From the NCBI GenBank assembly GCA_013141055.1, contig JABFRS010000002.1:248001-312000 (forward strand): a DNA stretch of 64,000 nt, read 5' to 3'. This document shows positions 1 to 8,844 of the stretch, one piece after another; position 1 is the first letter of the stretch; each line of letters opens with the position of its first letter. Source of the DNA: Cyclobacteriaceae bacterium. Lineage in GTDB: Bacteria > Bacteroidota > Bacteroidia > Cytophagales > Cyclobacteriaceae. Both the position numbers and the translations under genes were made by a program. Under the pieces are notes generated by a model. It made no database searches, was not told where the DNA came from, and saw only the letters and a program-made list of their open reading frames with translations.

Positions 1-1052
1 ATGACAGTTTTGGCGAGTTGATTGCTCGTATCGAGATAATCTAAAAATCTTGAAAGATGCTGAGCCTGACTAAAATCACCTACAGAATCAAAACCGGTAT
101 CAGGTCCTAATTGCTTTATCATTCTCGCTGAATTATTACGCAGTGCTCCCAAATGAAGCTGCTGCGCCCAACCAATAGAATGATATTCCTTACAAAGATG
201 AATCAGAATTGCACATCTCAACTGAAGACGTTCTTCCGTCGAAAGCTCTTTTCCGCCTCTCACCTTCTTAAATAATTCAGGGGACTTTGACAAAGCATTT
301 GCATCAAAGTGTATAAACTCCAGACCATGATCTGAAGCACGACAGCCCAGTGAATTAAAAAACTTAATTCTGTTTACAAGTGCTGAGATCAGATCATCGA
401 AACTGTTGATAGATGTATTTGAAGCACCTGCCAACTTCTCCAGATATTCATTGTATGCCACTGGATTCTCAGTTGCATACGCCTTATCAGGACGAAACGA
501 AGGATACATTTTCAATGCTGTTCCCTGTTTTGCAAATTGCTGATGATACTCCAGAGAATCAATTGGATCATCGGTTGTGCAGACCACCTGAACATTCATT
601 TTTGCTAATAGTCCCTGCACCCTAAAATCTTCCTGCTGAAGCATTGCTGAGCTTTGATCATAGATATCTCTTGCGGAAGATTCATCCAGTATCTTAGTAA
701 TTCCAAAATAACTCTTCAGTTCGAGGTGAGTCCAGTGGTACAATGGATTCCGCATGGTGTAAGGAACTGTCTTAGCCCATTCATTGAACTTATCAAAAGG
801 AGATGCATTGCCGGTGCAGTATTTTTCTGCAACACCATTGGTACGCATGGCCCGCCATTTATAATGATCGCCAGCAAGCCAAGGTTCTGTAATATTATTG
901 AACTTCCTGTTCTCCGCTATCTCTTTTGGCGAAAGATGATTGTGATAATCGATGATAGGCATTGAAGCAGCATATTGTTCGTAGAGCTGAACGGCTGCAT
1001 CATTGGTCAATAAAAAATCTTTGTTCAGAAATGGCTTAAATGACTTTGTCAT
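1..1052 (-). CDS. uxaC: Glucuronate isomerase, partial (C-terminus outside window)
   Basis: Uronate isomerase converts D-glucuronate to D-fructuronate (or galacturonate to tagaturonate) in the cytoplasm. The reading frame opens at the ATG complementary to 1050-1052 and runs without a stop to the window edge. About 350 residues of the usual 465-470 are present. The N-terminus shows the family pattern of a conserved FLNKDFLL-type start, then the metal-ligand motif DYHNHL at residues 35-40 (H37 and H39). The WLAGDHYKWRAMR stretch that follows is also typical of UxaC. The gene lies 30 bp downstream of a uxuB-like SDR on the same strand, which supports a glucuronate operon. The gene is truncated by the window and not visibly broken. 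Confidence 0.93.
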   Translation of the reverse strand, partial: MTKSFKPFLNKDFLLTNDAAVQLYEQYAASMPIIDYHNHLSPKEIAENRKFNNITEPWLAGDHYKWRAMRTNGVAEKYCTGNASPFDKFNEWAKTVPYTMRNPLYHWTHLELKSYFGITKILDESSARDIYDQSSAMLQQEDFRVQGLLAKMNVQVVCTTDDPIDSLEYHQQFAKQGTALKMYPSFRPDKAYATENPVAYNEYLEKLAGASNTSINSFDDLISALVNRIKFFNSLGCRASDHGLEFIHFDANALSKSPELFKKVRGGKELSTEERLQLRCAILIHLCKEYHSIGWAQQLHLGALRNNSARMIKQLGPDTGFDSVGDFSQAQHLSRFLDYLDTSNQLAKTV

Positions 1053-1082
1053 ATTATAAAATAAACAATACGATGTTAAAAA

Positions 1083-1907
1083 CTATACGCCACAGAATAC
1101 ATTAAAGCCACCGTCTACCGGAACATTGACACCGGTTACAAATGCAGAAGCATCCGAGCACAGCCATACCAATGTTCCAATCAGTTCTTCTGGTTTTCCA
1201 AACCGTGCAAAAGGAGTTTGATTGATTGCTGATTGGCCACGAGCCGTATACGTTCCATCAGGATTTGACAGCAATGCTCTGTTTTGTTCGGTCAGAAAGA
1301 ATCCAGGAGAGATCGCATTAACACGAATACCTTCTCCAAATTTCTTTGCCATTTCAACTGCAAGCCATTCTGTAAAATTTCCAACAGCCGCTTTGGCTGC
1401 TGAATATCCGACTACTCTTGTAATCGGTCGGAAGGTAGCCATTGACGCAATATTGATGATCACTCCTTTCTTCCGCTTGGCCATGTCTTCTGAAAAGACC
1501 TGGGTAGGCATTACCGTTCCCATGAGATTGAGGTCAACCACTTTTTGAAAATCAGCCAGATTGAGATCAAAGAAATTCTTATCCGGAGCTATGATTGCAC
1601 CAGGCATATTGCCACCGGCAGCATTCACAAGGATATCAATGGACCCAAACTCTCGAATGATTTCGGTGCGGGCTTCCTCTAATTGATGACGATCTAAAAC
1701 ATCAGCTTTTACCGCCAATGCTTTTCCACCTGATGCCTTGATCTCCTTAACGAGATCTTCTGCCGCTTCCTTCCTCCTGCCAAGAATAGCTACTGATGCT
1801 CCCGCAGCCGATAATCCCTTTACCATGGATTGTCCAAGAACACCGGTTCCCCCGGTTATAACTGCGATTTTATTGTCGAGTGAGAATAGAGATTTTGGGG
1901 TGCTCAT
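1083..1907 (-). CDS. uxuB: D-mannonate oxidoreductase (fructuronate reductase), SDR type
   Basis: A 274-residue short-chain dehydrogenase. It has a TGGTGVLG nucleotide-binding motif near the N-terminus, NAAGG in the middle, a Ser-Met active-site segment and YSAAK as the catalytic Tyr-Lys pair. SDR proteins of this type next to uxaC act as fructuronate reductases, making D-mannonate from D-fructuronate, as in Bacillus UxuB; the E. coli UxuB is an unrelated family. The assignment rests on similarity to this SDR group and on the uxaC neighbour 30 bp downstream. The ATG start at 1907 needs no change. Another sugar-acid specificity remains possible. Confidence 0.85.
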   Translation of the reverse strand: MSTPKSLFSLDNKIAVITGGTGVLGQSMVKGLSAAGASVAILGRRKEAAEDLVKEIKASGGKALAVKADVLDRHQLEEARTEIIREFGSIDILVNAAGGNMPGAIIAPDKNFFDLNLADFQKVVDLNLMGTVMPTQVFSEDMAKRKKGVIINIASMATFRPITRVVGYSAAKAAVGNFTEWLAVEMAKKFGEGIRVNAISPGFFLTEQNRALLSNPDGTYTARGQSAINQTPFARFGKPEELIGTLVWLCSDASAFVTGVNVPVDGGFNVFCGV

Positions 1908-1996
1908 TAAAAATGTGTGGATTATTTAACGGAACGAAATTAAGTCAAAAAATTTAAGTCGTAGCTACTAAAATGTGTGCAACTTAAATTCAACAA

Positions 1997-2021
1997 TGCA
2001 ACAAATTCAAAACTTGTTGCA
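1997..2021. promoter_or_regulatory. 8-bp-arm palindrome upstream of uxuB
   Basis: TGCAACAA at 1997-2004 and TTGTTGCA at 2014-2021 form perfect inverted arms around a 9-base AT-rich spacer. A second GTGCAAC at 1977-1983 can pair with GTTGCAC at 2016-2022, so two alternative pairings exist. The site lies between the stop of the gene at 2032 and the uxuB start at 1907, about 90 bp before that start. There is no T-run on the minus strand, so it is a poor terminator. An operator for a uronate regulator is an inference. Confidence 0.3.
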
Positions 2022-2031
2022 CGGTGATCGA

Positions 2032-2997
2032 TTACCGACGACCTGTAGCAACGTCGTACTCATCAGTAAGGGTCTTGATAATATCTTTCATGGCACGCAC
2101 CGATTTTACGTCCTCAATGGCGGGGCCAGCACACCAAACAGTTTTATAGGTCGCTCCGAAAGCCGCTTTCTCTACAGCTTTCATTCCACGTAATGCGATC
2201 AACATTTTAGCGTACTTTTTCAACGTCTTGTTATTATTGAGTATCCATTCCAGAAAATTTGCCTTTGTCCCCAGCTGTTTAACGTAGGGAGTATTGATCA
2301 CAGTGAGGGCTGATCCTGAAAGTTTGTTGGTCCTGACAATATCTTTTTCACCATAGTCTATCATGGCTTGCTTGTAATCCGGTGAAATGTCGGCTTCATC
2401 ACAGGCAATGAAGATCGTTCCAATCGAAGCGCCAGCAGCACCCCAGTCCATCATCTCTTTAAGATGTTTGCCTTGTGATATTCCTCCCGCTGCAATGATT
2501 GGGATATTGCAATTTTCTTTTAGTAACGTAATCAGATCCTTCGGAAGGATATTTCCAGCATGCCCTCCTGCCCTGCTGTTGACAGCAATGACAGCATCAG
2601 CACCCATCTCCTCTACTTTTTTGGCGTATGCAAGATCTACTACATCACAAAAGACCTTTATACCCAAAGGCTTGCACCGCTCAATGACTTCTCTTGGACT
2701 GCCAAGTGAAGTGATAATGAAATCAACCTTGAGCTCCAACAGTGTTTCGAGATGTGATGGATATTTAGGATTCGATTTGTTAACAATAAGATTTACACCA
2801 AAAGGTTTGGATGTGAAGTCTTTTATTTCCTTGATAGCGGAACGCAACTCAGCATCTGTGCGATAGTTCATGGCAGGAAACGCAGCTGTAACTCCGCTGG
2901 AGAGCGCAGCCTTTATCATTTTCGTATTCGAGATCAGAAACATCGGTGCAACGATGATAGGATATTCGATACCCAGAAGTTTGTCAAGAGTGACCAT
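2032..2997 (-). CDS. Nitronate monooxygenase / 2-nitropropane dioxygenase family flavoprotein
   Basis: A 321-residue FMN-dependent TIM-barrel protein of the NPD family. Visible signatures are the N-terminal PIIVAPMF segment, NSRAGGHAG (candidate catalytic His at residue 146), AAGGIS (phosphate binding) and a GASIGTIF segment. Family members oxidise alkyl nitronates or act as FabK-like enoyl-ACP reductases, and the sequence alone does not decide which. The gene starts only 4 bp after the stop of the methyltransferase gene upstream on the same strand, which implies translational coupling. No fatty-acid synthesis genes are adjacent, so a detoxifying nitronate monooxygenase is slightly favoured. 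Confidence 0.85.
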   Translation of the reverse strand: MVTLDKLLGIEYPIIVAPMFLISNTKMIKAALSSGVTAAFPAMNYRTDAELRSAIKEIKDFTSKPFGVNLIVNKSNPKYPSHLETLLELKVDFIITSLGSPREVIERCKPLGIKVFCDVVDLAYAKKVEEMGADAVIAVNSRAGGHAGNILPKDLITLLKENCNIPIIAAGGISQGKHLKEMMDWGAAGASIGTIFIACDEADISPDYKQAMIDYGEKDIVRTNKLSGSALTVINTPYVKQLGTKANFLEWILNNNKTLKKYAKMLIALRGMKAVEKAAFGATYKTVWCAGPAIEDVKSVRAMKDIIKTLTDEYDVATGRR

Positions 2998-3001
2998 GAG
3001 A

Positions 3002-3757
3002 TTATTTAAGCTTTTTAATTTCTATGAGCCAGTCCCAGGGATATGGCGCTTTCATCCATGAAGGTGGTGAATCAAATTCAGTATTCCATTCATATTCCAG
3101 TTTTTCCAAGGCAGTAATATTAAGTTTTGCCTCACTGAAGAGCACCCTTATTTCTGATTCTGAATAATGCTTGGTAGGAATTTTGTCAATATAAATAATC
3201 CCCTGAAGAATTTCGCGCTTACTGCCCTTATAATAGCTCAATTCAGATGCTGGAATCTCTGATGGATTAACACCCTCCTTCTTATACCATTCCATCAATC
3301 GCCAGGAAGAGAACATAACCGACTCAAGGGATGGAACCACGATCACGGCAGTTCCATTTGATGATAGAGCTTTATGGATGTTCCTGATCATAGCAATATT
3401 CTTATCCAGTTCAGGAAGCATGATGACATTACAACAAAAGACAAAATCCGTAGGTGGAAAAACAAGATTTCTACTGGTCAGGTCTGCCCGCTTGCACGTA
3501 ACATTGCTGAATTTCCCAAGTCGGGCAATACTCAAAAGCTCTGAAGAGATATCAATACCCAAAACACTTGAGAATGCTGGCGACAAATATGGAAACGCCT
3601 TCCCCACTCCACACCCAAAATCGATTGCTTTGCTTTTTGGATTGGAATGCTTTTCAAAATAGTATTTCAGCCTTGAATTCCTGTCACTTTTAAATACATC
3701 AAAAATCTCATCCTGATAGTTGGAGCCAATGCCATCCCAGTGCGATCGTTGATTCAT
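3002..3757 (-). CDS. Class I SAM-dependent methyltransferase
   Basis: A 251-residue protein with the Rossmann methyltransferase fold. Motif I is AIDFGCGVGKAF (residues about 44-55), followed by an acidic GIDIS strand that would bind the SAM ribose. A hydrophobic TDFVFCCNVIMLPEL segment corresponds to motif IV/post-I. The substrate cannot be told. The gene sits 26 bp downstream of the penicillin-acylase-family gene and 4 bp upstream of the nitronate monooxygenase-like gene, so all three probably share a transcript. No signal peptide, so cytoplasmic. Confidence 0.85.
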   Translation of the reverse strand: MNQRSHWDGIGSNYQDEIFDVFKSDRNSRLKYYFEKHSNPKSKAIDFGCGVGKAFPYLSPAFSSVLGIDISSELLSIARLGKFSNVTCKRADLTSRNLVFPPTDFVFCCNVIMLPELDKNIAMIRNIHKALSSNGTAVIVVPSLESVMFSSWRLMEWYKKEGVNPSEIPASELSYYKGSKREILQGIIYIDKIPTKHYSESEIRVLFSEAKLNITALEKLEYEWNTEFDSPPSWMKAPYPWDWLIEIKKLK

Positions 3758-3783
3758 ATAATGTGATTTCCTGATTTTAAGAT

Positions 3784-5982
3784 CTATAAATCACCGGGAT
3801 GATAAGAACGCTCTACATGAAGTTTGATATCCTCATCATAGAACAGCACATCTTTAAATTTACCCTGAGCGTACATCGCAGACTGGTCATTGAAATGTAA
3901 TGACGATGGGTCACTGCTTGAACCGCCCGTTACGATAGACCTGGCCCGGACTTTTTTACCAAACTCCACGACGGCCACAAAGCTATTTCCCACACTGCCA
4001 TAAATCTTTTTTGTATTAGAATACTTCCTTGCACCAAAGGCTGCCAGAGATCCCCAATAAGATGAAGTGAAGGGAACTGCAATACTGGGTTGATTGTCAT
4101 CGAATACAGATTCGATCTTTCCAGTAATCCGTTGAAAGCGATTGATTTCACCCCATGGCTTTTTCCAGCTTCCAAAGCTTCTTTGTAATTCATTCATTGC
4201 TTTCGATAACGCTTTTAACTTCTCTGATGATGATGTTCCCTTTTCAAGAAAATCTATAACAGCAAGCTGATCACTGTTCGAGGGTATTCTTAAAGCAACG
4301 TCCTGACGCAAGTGTTGTGCCCAGTAAACTGCGAGTGTAGTAGGAATAGATGTCTCAGAGAATCTCAGGTCCCAATTTCTTAAAAGCTCTAAAGGTTCAG
4401 AAAGTTTTACGCTGAGGGTATCACTTTTTGATGCCTGCTCATTATAGGAAGAAACAAGAGATGGTATCAATCTTTCAAATCCCGGAAGATAAGAATCATA
4501 GGCGGCGGCAATCAGTTTGTCGAGAGTGAATGCCTTCTCATCTTTCAATACTTTCACTGCATGAATACCCCTTGCGTTTTCTGCATCCGGCGCTATGTAG
4601 TTAAGATAGTTTTCTTTTTTTGGACTACTTTCTCCCGAAACGGTAAAGGGAGTTGAATTACAGTTTTGAATCCAACCCGATGCAGGATTATGAATCTGAA
4701 CAATGTCTTCAAGAGGATGAAGACCCTTCCAATCGGTCGCAGGATTGCTGCCATCGAGAGGCATGGACCAATCAAATGATGGATCCCGTCGTGGAATAAA
4801 ATCTCCATGCCAGTAGGAAATATTTCCCTTATCATCTGCGTACACAGTATTATTGGAAGAGTTGGTTTGAAGGGCCATCGTATTTTTAAAATCATCAAGC
4901 GAAGCGGCCTTCGTCCTTTGATACGATTGCGTAAGCGCCTTTAATGGCTCATCCATGATCTTAATCACTCCCATTTTTCCGTCATGCAATTCCACAACAG
5001 GTCCATGATGAGTACGGAAGACTGTGAAATCCTTTTTCATTCTGCCGGTCGGACTCTTATAAAAAATTGAAATCGTCTGACTGGTAAGAGGCTTCAGCTC
5101 AGTGCCATATTTATAGAATTGTTTTTTATCTTTTTCGATTATTGTTTCCCAGTATGAATCAAAACTATCTGCACCGCTGGTTGTGTGCATCCATCCGCAA
5201 TGCTCATTGAAGCCCTGATAGATAAAGAACTGACCCCAGGTTACGGCGCCATATGCATTTAGACCTTCATCACTCTTCATGTGCACCTCCGATCTGAAAT
5301 AGAACGATGTATGAGGGTTGATCAGTAATAGTGAATTTCCCGAAGCACTTTTTGATGGAGCAATTGCAAATCCATTTGAACCCTTCGGCTCTGGTTCAAA
5401 GTTGTCGTATGATCCGTCTCCCTGATCTTCTTTTCTTGCTGTCTTTTCATTTGGGGTACCGTATAAGTTCTTAAGCTCAGCTAAAGAAACCCTTTCGATA
5501 TCACCGCCGATGCTTCCTTCACTGAAAAGCAATGGCATCCACGGTTGGAATCGTTTAATCAGTTTTGGTTTTACATCTGGGTGTGTGTACAAGTAGAAAT
5601 TGATTCCATCCGCAAAAGCCATACAGACTTTCTTCATCCAGTTGGGACTTGATTTATAAAGAGCAATGGCCTTGACGGTATCCTGATAGAGTCGAGTACG
5701 TAAATCATGATAGATAAATGACTCTCCTTCGACTTCTGCGAGGCGTGCGATGGCGATAAGATAATTCCTTTCAACCCTTTCAAAATCATTCTCGCACTGA
5801 GCATATAACAATCCAAACACGGCATCGGCATCTGTCTTACCCGCAATGTGAGGAACTCCCCAGGTATCCCTTGTGATTGTAATGCCCTTTGCCTGGGCCT
5901 TCCACCTGGAAATCTCCTGAGGTGTAAATTTCTGCGCGAAGACAGATGATGAAAGAAGAACCAGGAAGATTATCTTTTTCAT
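3784..5982 (-). CDS. Penicillin acylase family protein (N-terminal nucleophile hydrolase)
   Basis: A 732-residue secreted hydrolase of the penicillin G acylase / acyl-homoserine-lactone acylase / aculeacin acylase family. It has a signal peptide ending at VFAQ, an alpha-chain region with DTWGVPHIAG, and a GSNGFAIAP motif. Ser202 in that motif would become the N-terminal nucleophile of the beta chain after autocatalytic cleavage. The downstream NPHTSFYF and FHLQ-type segments and the overall length fit the family. Members cleave amide bonds of beta-lactams, N-acyl-homoserine lactones or lipopeptides, and specificity is not predictable here. The methyltransferase follows 26 bp downstream. Confidence 0.9.
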   Translation of the reverse strand: MKKIIFLVLLSSSVFAQKFTPQEISRWKAQAKGITITRDTWGVPHIAGKTDADAVFGLLYAQCENDFERVERNYLIAIARLAEVEGESFIYHDLRTRLYQDTVKAIALYKSSPNWMKKVCMAFADGINFYLYTHPDVKPKLIKRFQPWMPLLFSEGSIGGDIERVSLAELKNLYGTPNEKTARKEDQGDGSYDNFEPEPKGSNGFAIAPSKSASGNSLLLINPHTSFYFRSEVHMKSDEGLNAYGAVTWGQFFIYQGFNEHCGWMHTTSGADSFDSYWETIIEKDKKQFYKYGTELKPLTSQTISIFYKSPTGRMKKDFTVFRTHHGPVVELHDGKMGVIKIMDEPLKALTQSYQRTKAASLDDFKNTMALQTNSSNNTVYADDKGNISYWHGDFIPRRDPSFDWSMPLDGSNPATDWKGLHPLEDIVQIHNPASGWIQNCNSTPFTVSGESSPKKENYLNYIAPDAENARGIHAVKVLKDEKAFTLDKLIAAAYDSYLPGFERLIPSLVSSYNEQASKSDTLSVKLSEPLELLRNWDLRFSETSIPTTLAVYWAQHLRQDVALRIPSNSDQLAVIDFLEKGTSSSEKLKALSKAMNELQRSFGSWKKPWGEINRFQRITGKIESVFDDNQPSIAVPFTSSYWGSLAAFGARKYSNTKKIYGSVGNSFVAVVEFGKKVRARSIVTGGSSSDPSSLHFNDQSAMYAQGKFKDVLFYDEDIKLHVERSYHPGDL

Positions 5983-6095
5983 GTCGTTGTTGGATTAAAC
6001 GAACTGAAAAGTATCTAAACTTTTTGAATTCTGGATTAAGAAGGTGGGATTATAAAACCCATCACCCGGAAACAACCCAGTTAATAAAATTTAAG

Positions 6096-6581
6096 TTATG
6101 AATGGCGGGAATAATAGCGGTTAGCGAGAATAGAAACAGGTAAGCCAATAGCGAACATAAGAATAATCGCATTCGTTATAGCACCGTTCAGATTAAATGG
6201 GCGTGCAGGAATCTGCGTCATTGGAACAATCACCTGATTCATCATCACCCAGACAAAAACTCCATAGGCAAGTCCCACAACAAACTTATTTCCTCTCAGG
6301 AAGGATAATTTCGGATAGAGGATAAAAAACAGAATTGTCCATCCAAAGGCGATGATATAATGGAATAGCAGGCCGACAGCACTCATCATTCCGCCGCCGG
6401 AATATGCTTCCTTTCCGAATACTGCACTTGAAATATAGTTGAGAACGATTACAGGACTTTTCCCCGTACTAATATAAAACGATGTAAAGGCAGACAGAAT
6501 GTCCAATGTTCCGGCAATCAATCCTGCCACTATGATAGCGGAAATTAATCCCTGGTTATTCCTACCGGATGCATCGCTCAT
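6096..6581 (-). CDS. Four-helix integral membrane protein, unknown function
   Basis: A 161-residue protein with four hydrophobic segments at about residues 13-35, 62-85, 98-118 and 132-153. It has little outside the membrane except a loop with a GGGMM motif. The pattern resembles YagU/DUF1440-type inner-membrane proteins, but I cannot assign it with certainty. It starts 14 bp after the purT stop on the same strand and is probably co-transcribed with it. No catalytic residues are evident. Confidence 0.75.
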   Translation of the reverse strand: MSDASGRNNQGLISAIIVAGLIAGTLDILSAFTSFYISTGKSPVIVLNYISSAVFGKEAYSGGGMMSAVGLLFHYIIAFGWTILFFILYPKLSFLRGNKFVVGLAYGVFVWVMMNQVIVPMTQIPARPFNLNGAITNAIILMFAIGLPVSILANRYYSRHS

Positions 6582-6595
6582 AAGAAGTTTGATTT

Positions 6596-7783
6596 TTATT
6601 GAAGATCGTATTGAATATTTTTTGAAACTCTGCCCGCTTTTGCTCTGGCTTCTTCAATCGATCCTCCCAACGCAAGACACACACCCATCCTTCTTTCTCC
6701 ATTGACTTCCGGTTTTCCAAACAAACGCAATTGAGTGTCCTCTTCTGCCAATGCTCTCTCAAAGCCTGAGAAGACAATATTAGATGATTTACCTTTCACA
6801 AGAATCACGCAGGATGCGGCAAATCCAAGCTGACGAATAACAGGTATTGGTAAACCCAGAATTGCTCTTACATGCAATGCAAACTCTGATAAATCCTGCG
6901 AGATCATCGTCACCATGCCGGTATCATGAGGGCGAGGCGACAACTCGCTGAAGTAGACGATATCCCCTTTGATAAAAAATTCTACCCCAAAAATTCCTAC
7001 ACCTCCCAATTCATCCACCACCTTCCTTGCGATTTCCTGGCATGTACTCAATGCTTTTTCAGACATCGGATGAGGCTGCCATGATTCCTGATAGTCTCCA
7101 TGCTCCTGGCGATGACCGATCGGTGCACAAAATGAAACTCCATCCTTATGCTTTATGGTAAGCAATGTGATTTCATAGTCAAAGTCAATAAAGCCTTCTA
7201 TGATAACCCTTCCGCCACCACTCCTTCCACCCTCCTGGGAATATTGCCATGCAGAATCTATGTCTTGCTCAGTGTGAATGGTACTTTGACCTTTGCCAGA
7301 TGAACTCATCACGGGCTTTACCACACATGGAATTCCAATGACCTTGACAGCATTAAAAAATTCATCACGGGTTCCTGCAAAACGATAAAGTGAAGTTTTG
7401 ATCTGAAGCTTTTCTGCTGTGAGCGACCGGATCCCTTCACGATTCATCGTTAACATTGTAGCATTGGCTGTGGGAATAATTCTGAACCCCTCTTTCTCAA
7501 GTTCGATCAAGGTACTGGTGGCAATTGCTTCCACTTCCGGAACAATAAAGTCCGGCTTCTCTTTCAGGATAAGATCACGCAAAGCCTTTCCATCCAGCAT
7601 TGAGATAGTATAGGATCTGTGAGCAACCTGCATGGCGGGCGCATTTTCATAGCGATCCACCGCAATGACTTCGACACCATAACGCTGAAATTCAATAACA
7701 ACTTCCTTTCCTAGCTCACCAGAACCAAGCATCATCACTTTGACGGCAGAGGACGTTAACGGTGTACCAATCGCAACAGGCAT
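6596..7783 (-). CDS. purT: Formate-dependent phosphoribosylglycinamide formyltransferase PurT
   Basis: PurT makes formyl-GAR from GAR, formate and ATP in purine synthesis, replacing folate-dependent PurN. The 395-residue protein has the N-terminal GSGELGKEV nucleotide-binding loop and the [14 protein letters not shown] stretch typical of PurT. An ATP-grasp core follows with [12 protein letters not shown], and HDTGMVTM lies near the active site. Length matches the family (about 390). It is in a minus-strand run with a SemiSWEET gene upstream (21 bp) and a membrane protein downstream (14 bp). Nothing looks broken. Confidence 0.96.
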   Translation of the reverse strand: MPVAIGTPLTSSAVKVMMLGSGELGKEVVIEFQRYGVEVIAVDRYENAPAMQVAHRSYTISMLDGKALRDLILKEKPDFIVPEVEAIATSTLIELEKEGFRIIPTANATMLTMNREGIRSLTAEKLQIKTSLYRFAGTRDEFFNAVKVIGIPCVVKPVMSSSGKGQSTIHTEQDIDSAWQYSQEGGRSGGGRVIIEGFIDFDYEITLLTIKHKDGVSFCAPIGHRQEHGDYQESWQPHPMSEKALSTCQEIARKVVDELGGVGIFGVEFFIKGDIVYFSELSPRPHDTGMVTMISQDLSEFALHVRAILGLPIPVIRQLGFAASCVILVKGKSSNIVFSGFERALAEEDTQLRLFGKPEVNGERRMGVCLALGGSIEEARAKAGRVSKNIQYDLQ

Positions 7784-7804
7784 TTTTAATTCTTTAATTA
7801 TGAA

Positions 7805-8065
7805 TCATTTCTTCTGGTAGGCAAATTTAAAATAGATCAGCAAAATGCTAAGAAAACAAACGATACTATTGGCGATGATGACCGGCCATAGATTTAGAGC
7901 GATGGCGTAGACAAGCCAAATAATCGTGCTGATGAAAACAATGAAGATCATCGTAAGACTTAAATCATTTACACTCTTCGTTTGCCACACTTTATAAACC
8001 TGTGGAATAAATGTTACTGCACTTAAAAATGCTCCTGTATGTCCAAAAATTTCGATCCAATTCAT
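7805..8065 (-). CDS. SemiSWEET-type sugar transporter
   Basis: An 86-residue PQ-loop (MtN3/SWEET) protein with three transmembrane helices. The PQ motif is at residues 21-22 in TFIPQVYKVWQ, with the SVNDLS segment after helix 1. SemiSWEETs dimerise to form a facilitative sugar pore in the inner membrane. Length and three-helix layout match bacterial SemiSWEETs. It lies 6 bp downstream of a small zinc-ribbon-like gene and 21 bp upstream of purT. The cargo is not predictable. Confidence 0.88.
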   Translation of the reverse strand: MNWIEIFGHTGAFLSAVTFIPQVYKVWQTKSVNDLSLTMIFIVFISTIIWLVYAIALNLWPVIIANSIVCFLSILLIYFKFAYQKK

Positions 8066-8071
8066 TTCGTC

Positions 8072-8329
8072 TTATTTATGTTTTAGTTTGTTCTCCCATC
8101 GGTCAGCTTCCTTTTGTCGCTTCAATCCCCCTCCTTTAATATATTCTGAGAGCTTTTGGTTCATTCCCCCTTGCGATGTCAGGTGGAAATATCCGCAATC
8201 TTCGCAACGATAGACTGCAATAGGCCCCGATCTTGGTCCATATTCAAATTTTGTCTGGGCATCAATCAAGGCATCTTCCGCAATTTGTTGCGAGGGGTAT
8301 ACTTTTTTACGGCTAATGCACTTTATCAT
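8072..8329 (-). CDS. Small conserved protein with CxxC motif
   Basis: An 85-residue basic protein. It contains an early Cys (residue 4) and a CEDCGYFHLT segment that resembles half of a zinc ribbon, followed by a lysine-rich C-terminus. I do not recognise a named family. The gene shares a 29-bp divergent region with the cyclophilin gene starting at 8359 and is 6 bp upstream of the SemiSWEET gene. It is probably a real gene because of the tight spacing and the ordered CxxC motif. Function unknown. Confidence 0.7.
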   Translation of the reverse strand: MIKCISRKKVYPSQQIAEDALIDAQTKFEYGPRSGPIAVYRCEDCGYFHLTSQGGMNQKLSEYIKGGGLKRQKEADRWENKLKHK

Positions 8330-8358
8330 TATCTTGCTTCCCTAAATAAAAAAATCGA

Positions 8359-8802
8359 ATGAAGATAGCTGAAATCCACACAAAAAAGGGAGTCATGAAA
8401 ATTAAGTTCTTTGAACAGGACGCTCCTAAAGCAGTCAAGAATTTTACTGACCTCGCACAGAAAGGTTTCTATAATGGATTGATCTTTCACCGTGTAATAC
8501 CAAATTTTATGATCCAGGGTGGTTGCCCTAACGGTAAAGGCAATGGTGGCCCGGGTTATCAAATTGATTGCGAACTTACAGGCGATAATCAATTCCATGA
8601 TCGCGGTGTTCTTTCTATGGCACATGCAGGCCGCAATACCGGAGGATCTCAATTCTTTATCTGTCACAATCGTGAAAACACGAAACATCTCGATCGTAAC
8701 CATACCGTTTTCGGAAAAGTTTATGAAGGCCTTGATGTAATAGATCAGATCCGCGGCGGCGATGTAATGGAGAAAGTTGTCATAACAGACGAAAAGGAAT
8801 AA
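8359..8802 (+). CDS. Peptidyl-prolyl cis-trans isomerase, cyclophilin type
   Basis: A 147-residue cytoplasmic cyclophilin (no signal peptide). Catalytic and binding motifs are clear: FHRVIPNFMIQGG carries the catalytic Arg, and GGSQFFICH and HTVFGKVYEG complete the fold. It accelerates proline isomerisation during folding. It begins a plus-strand transcript that continues with the acyl-CoA oxidase-like gene 42 bp downstream. Length is typical of minimal bacterial PpiB-type proteins. Confidence 0.95.
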   Translation: MKIAEIHTKKGVMKIKFFEQDAPKAVKNFTDLAQKGFYNGLIFHRVIPNFMIQGGCPNGKGNGGPGYQIDCELTGDNQFHDRGVLSMAHAGRNTGGSQFFICHNRENTKHLDRNHTVFGKVYEGLDVIDQIRGGDVMEKVVITDEKE

Positions 8803-8844
8803 TATCTACGCAACTCCAGTCTTCAATCTTCAAACCTCATTGTT

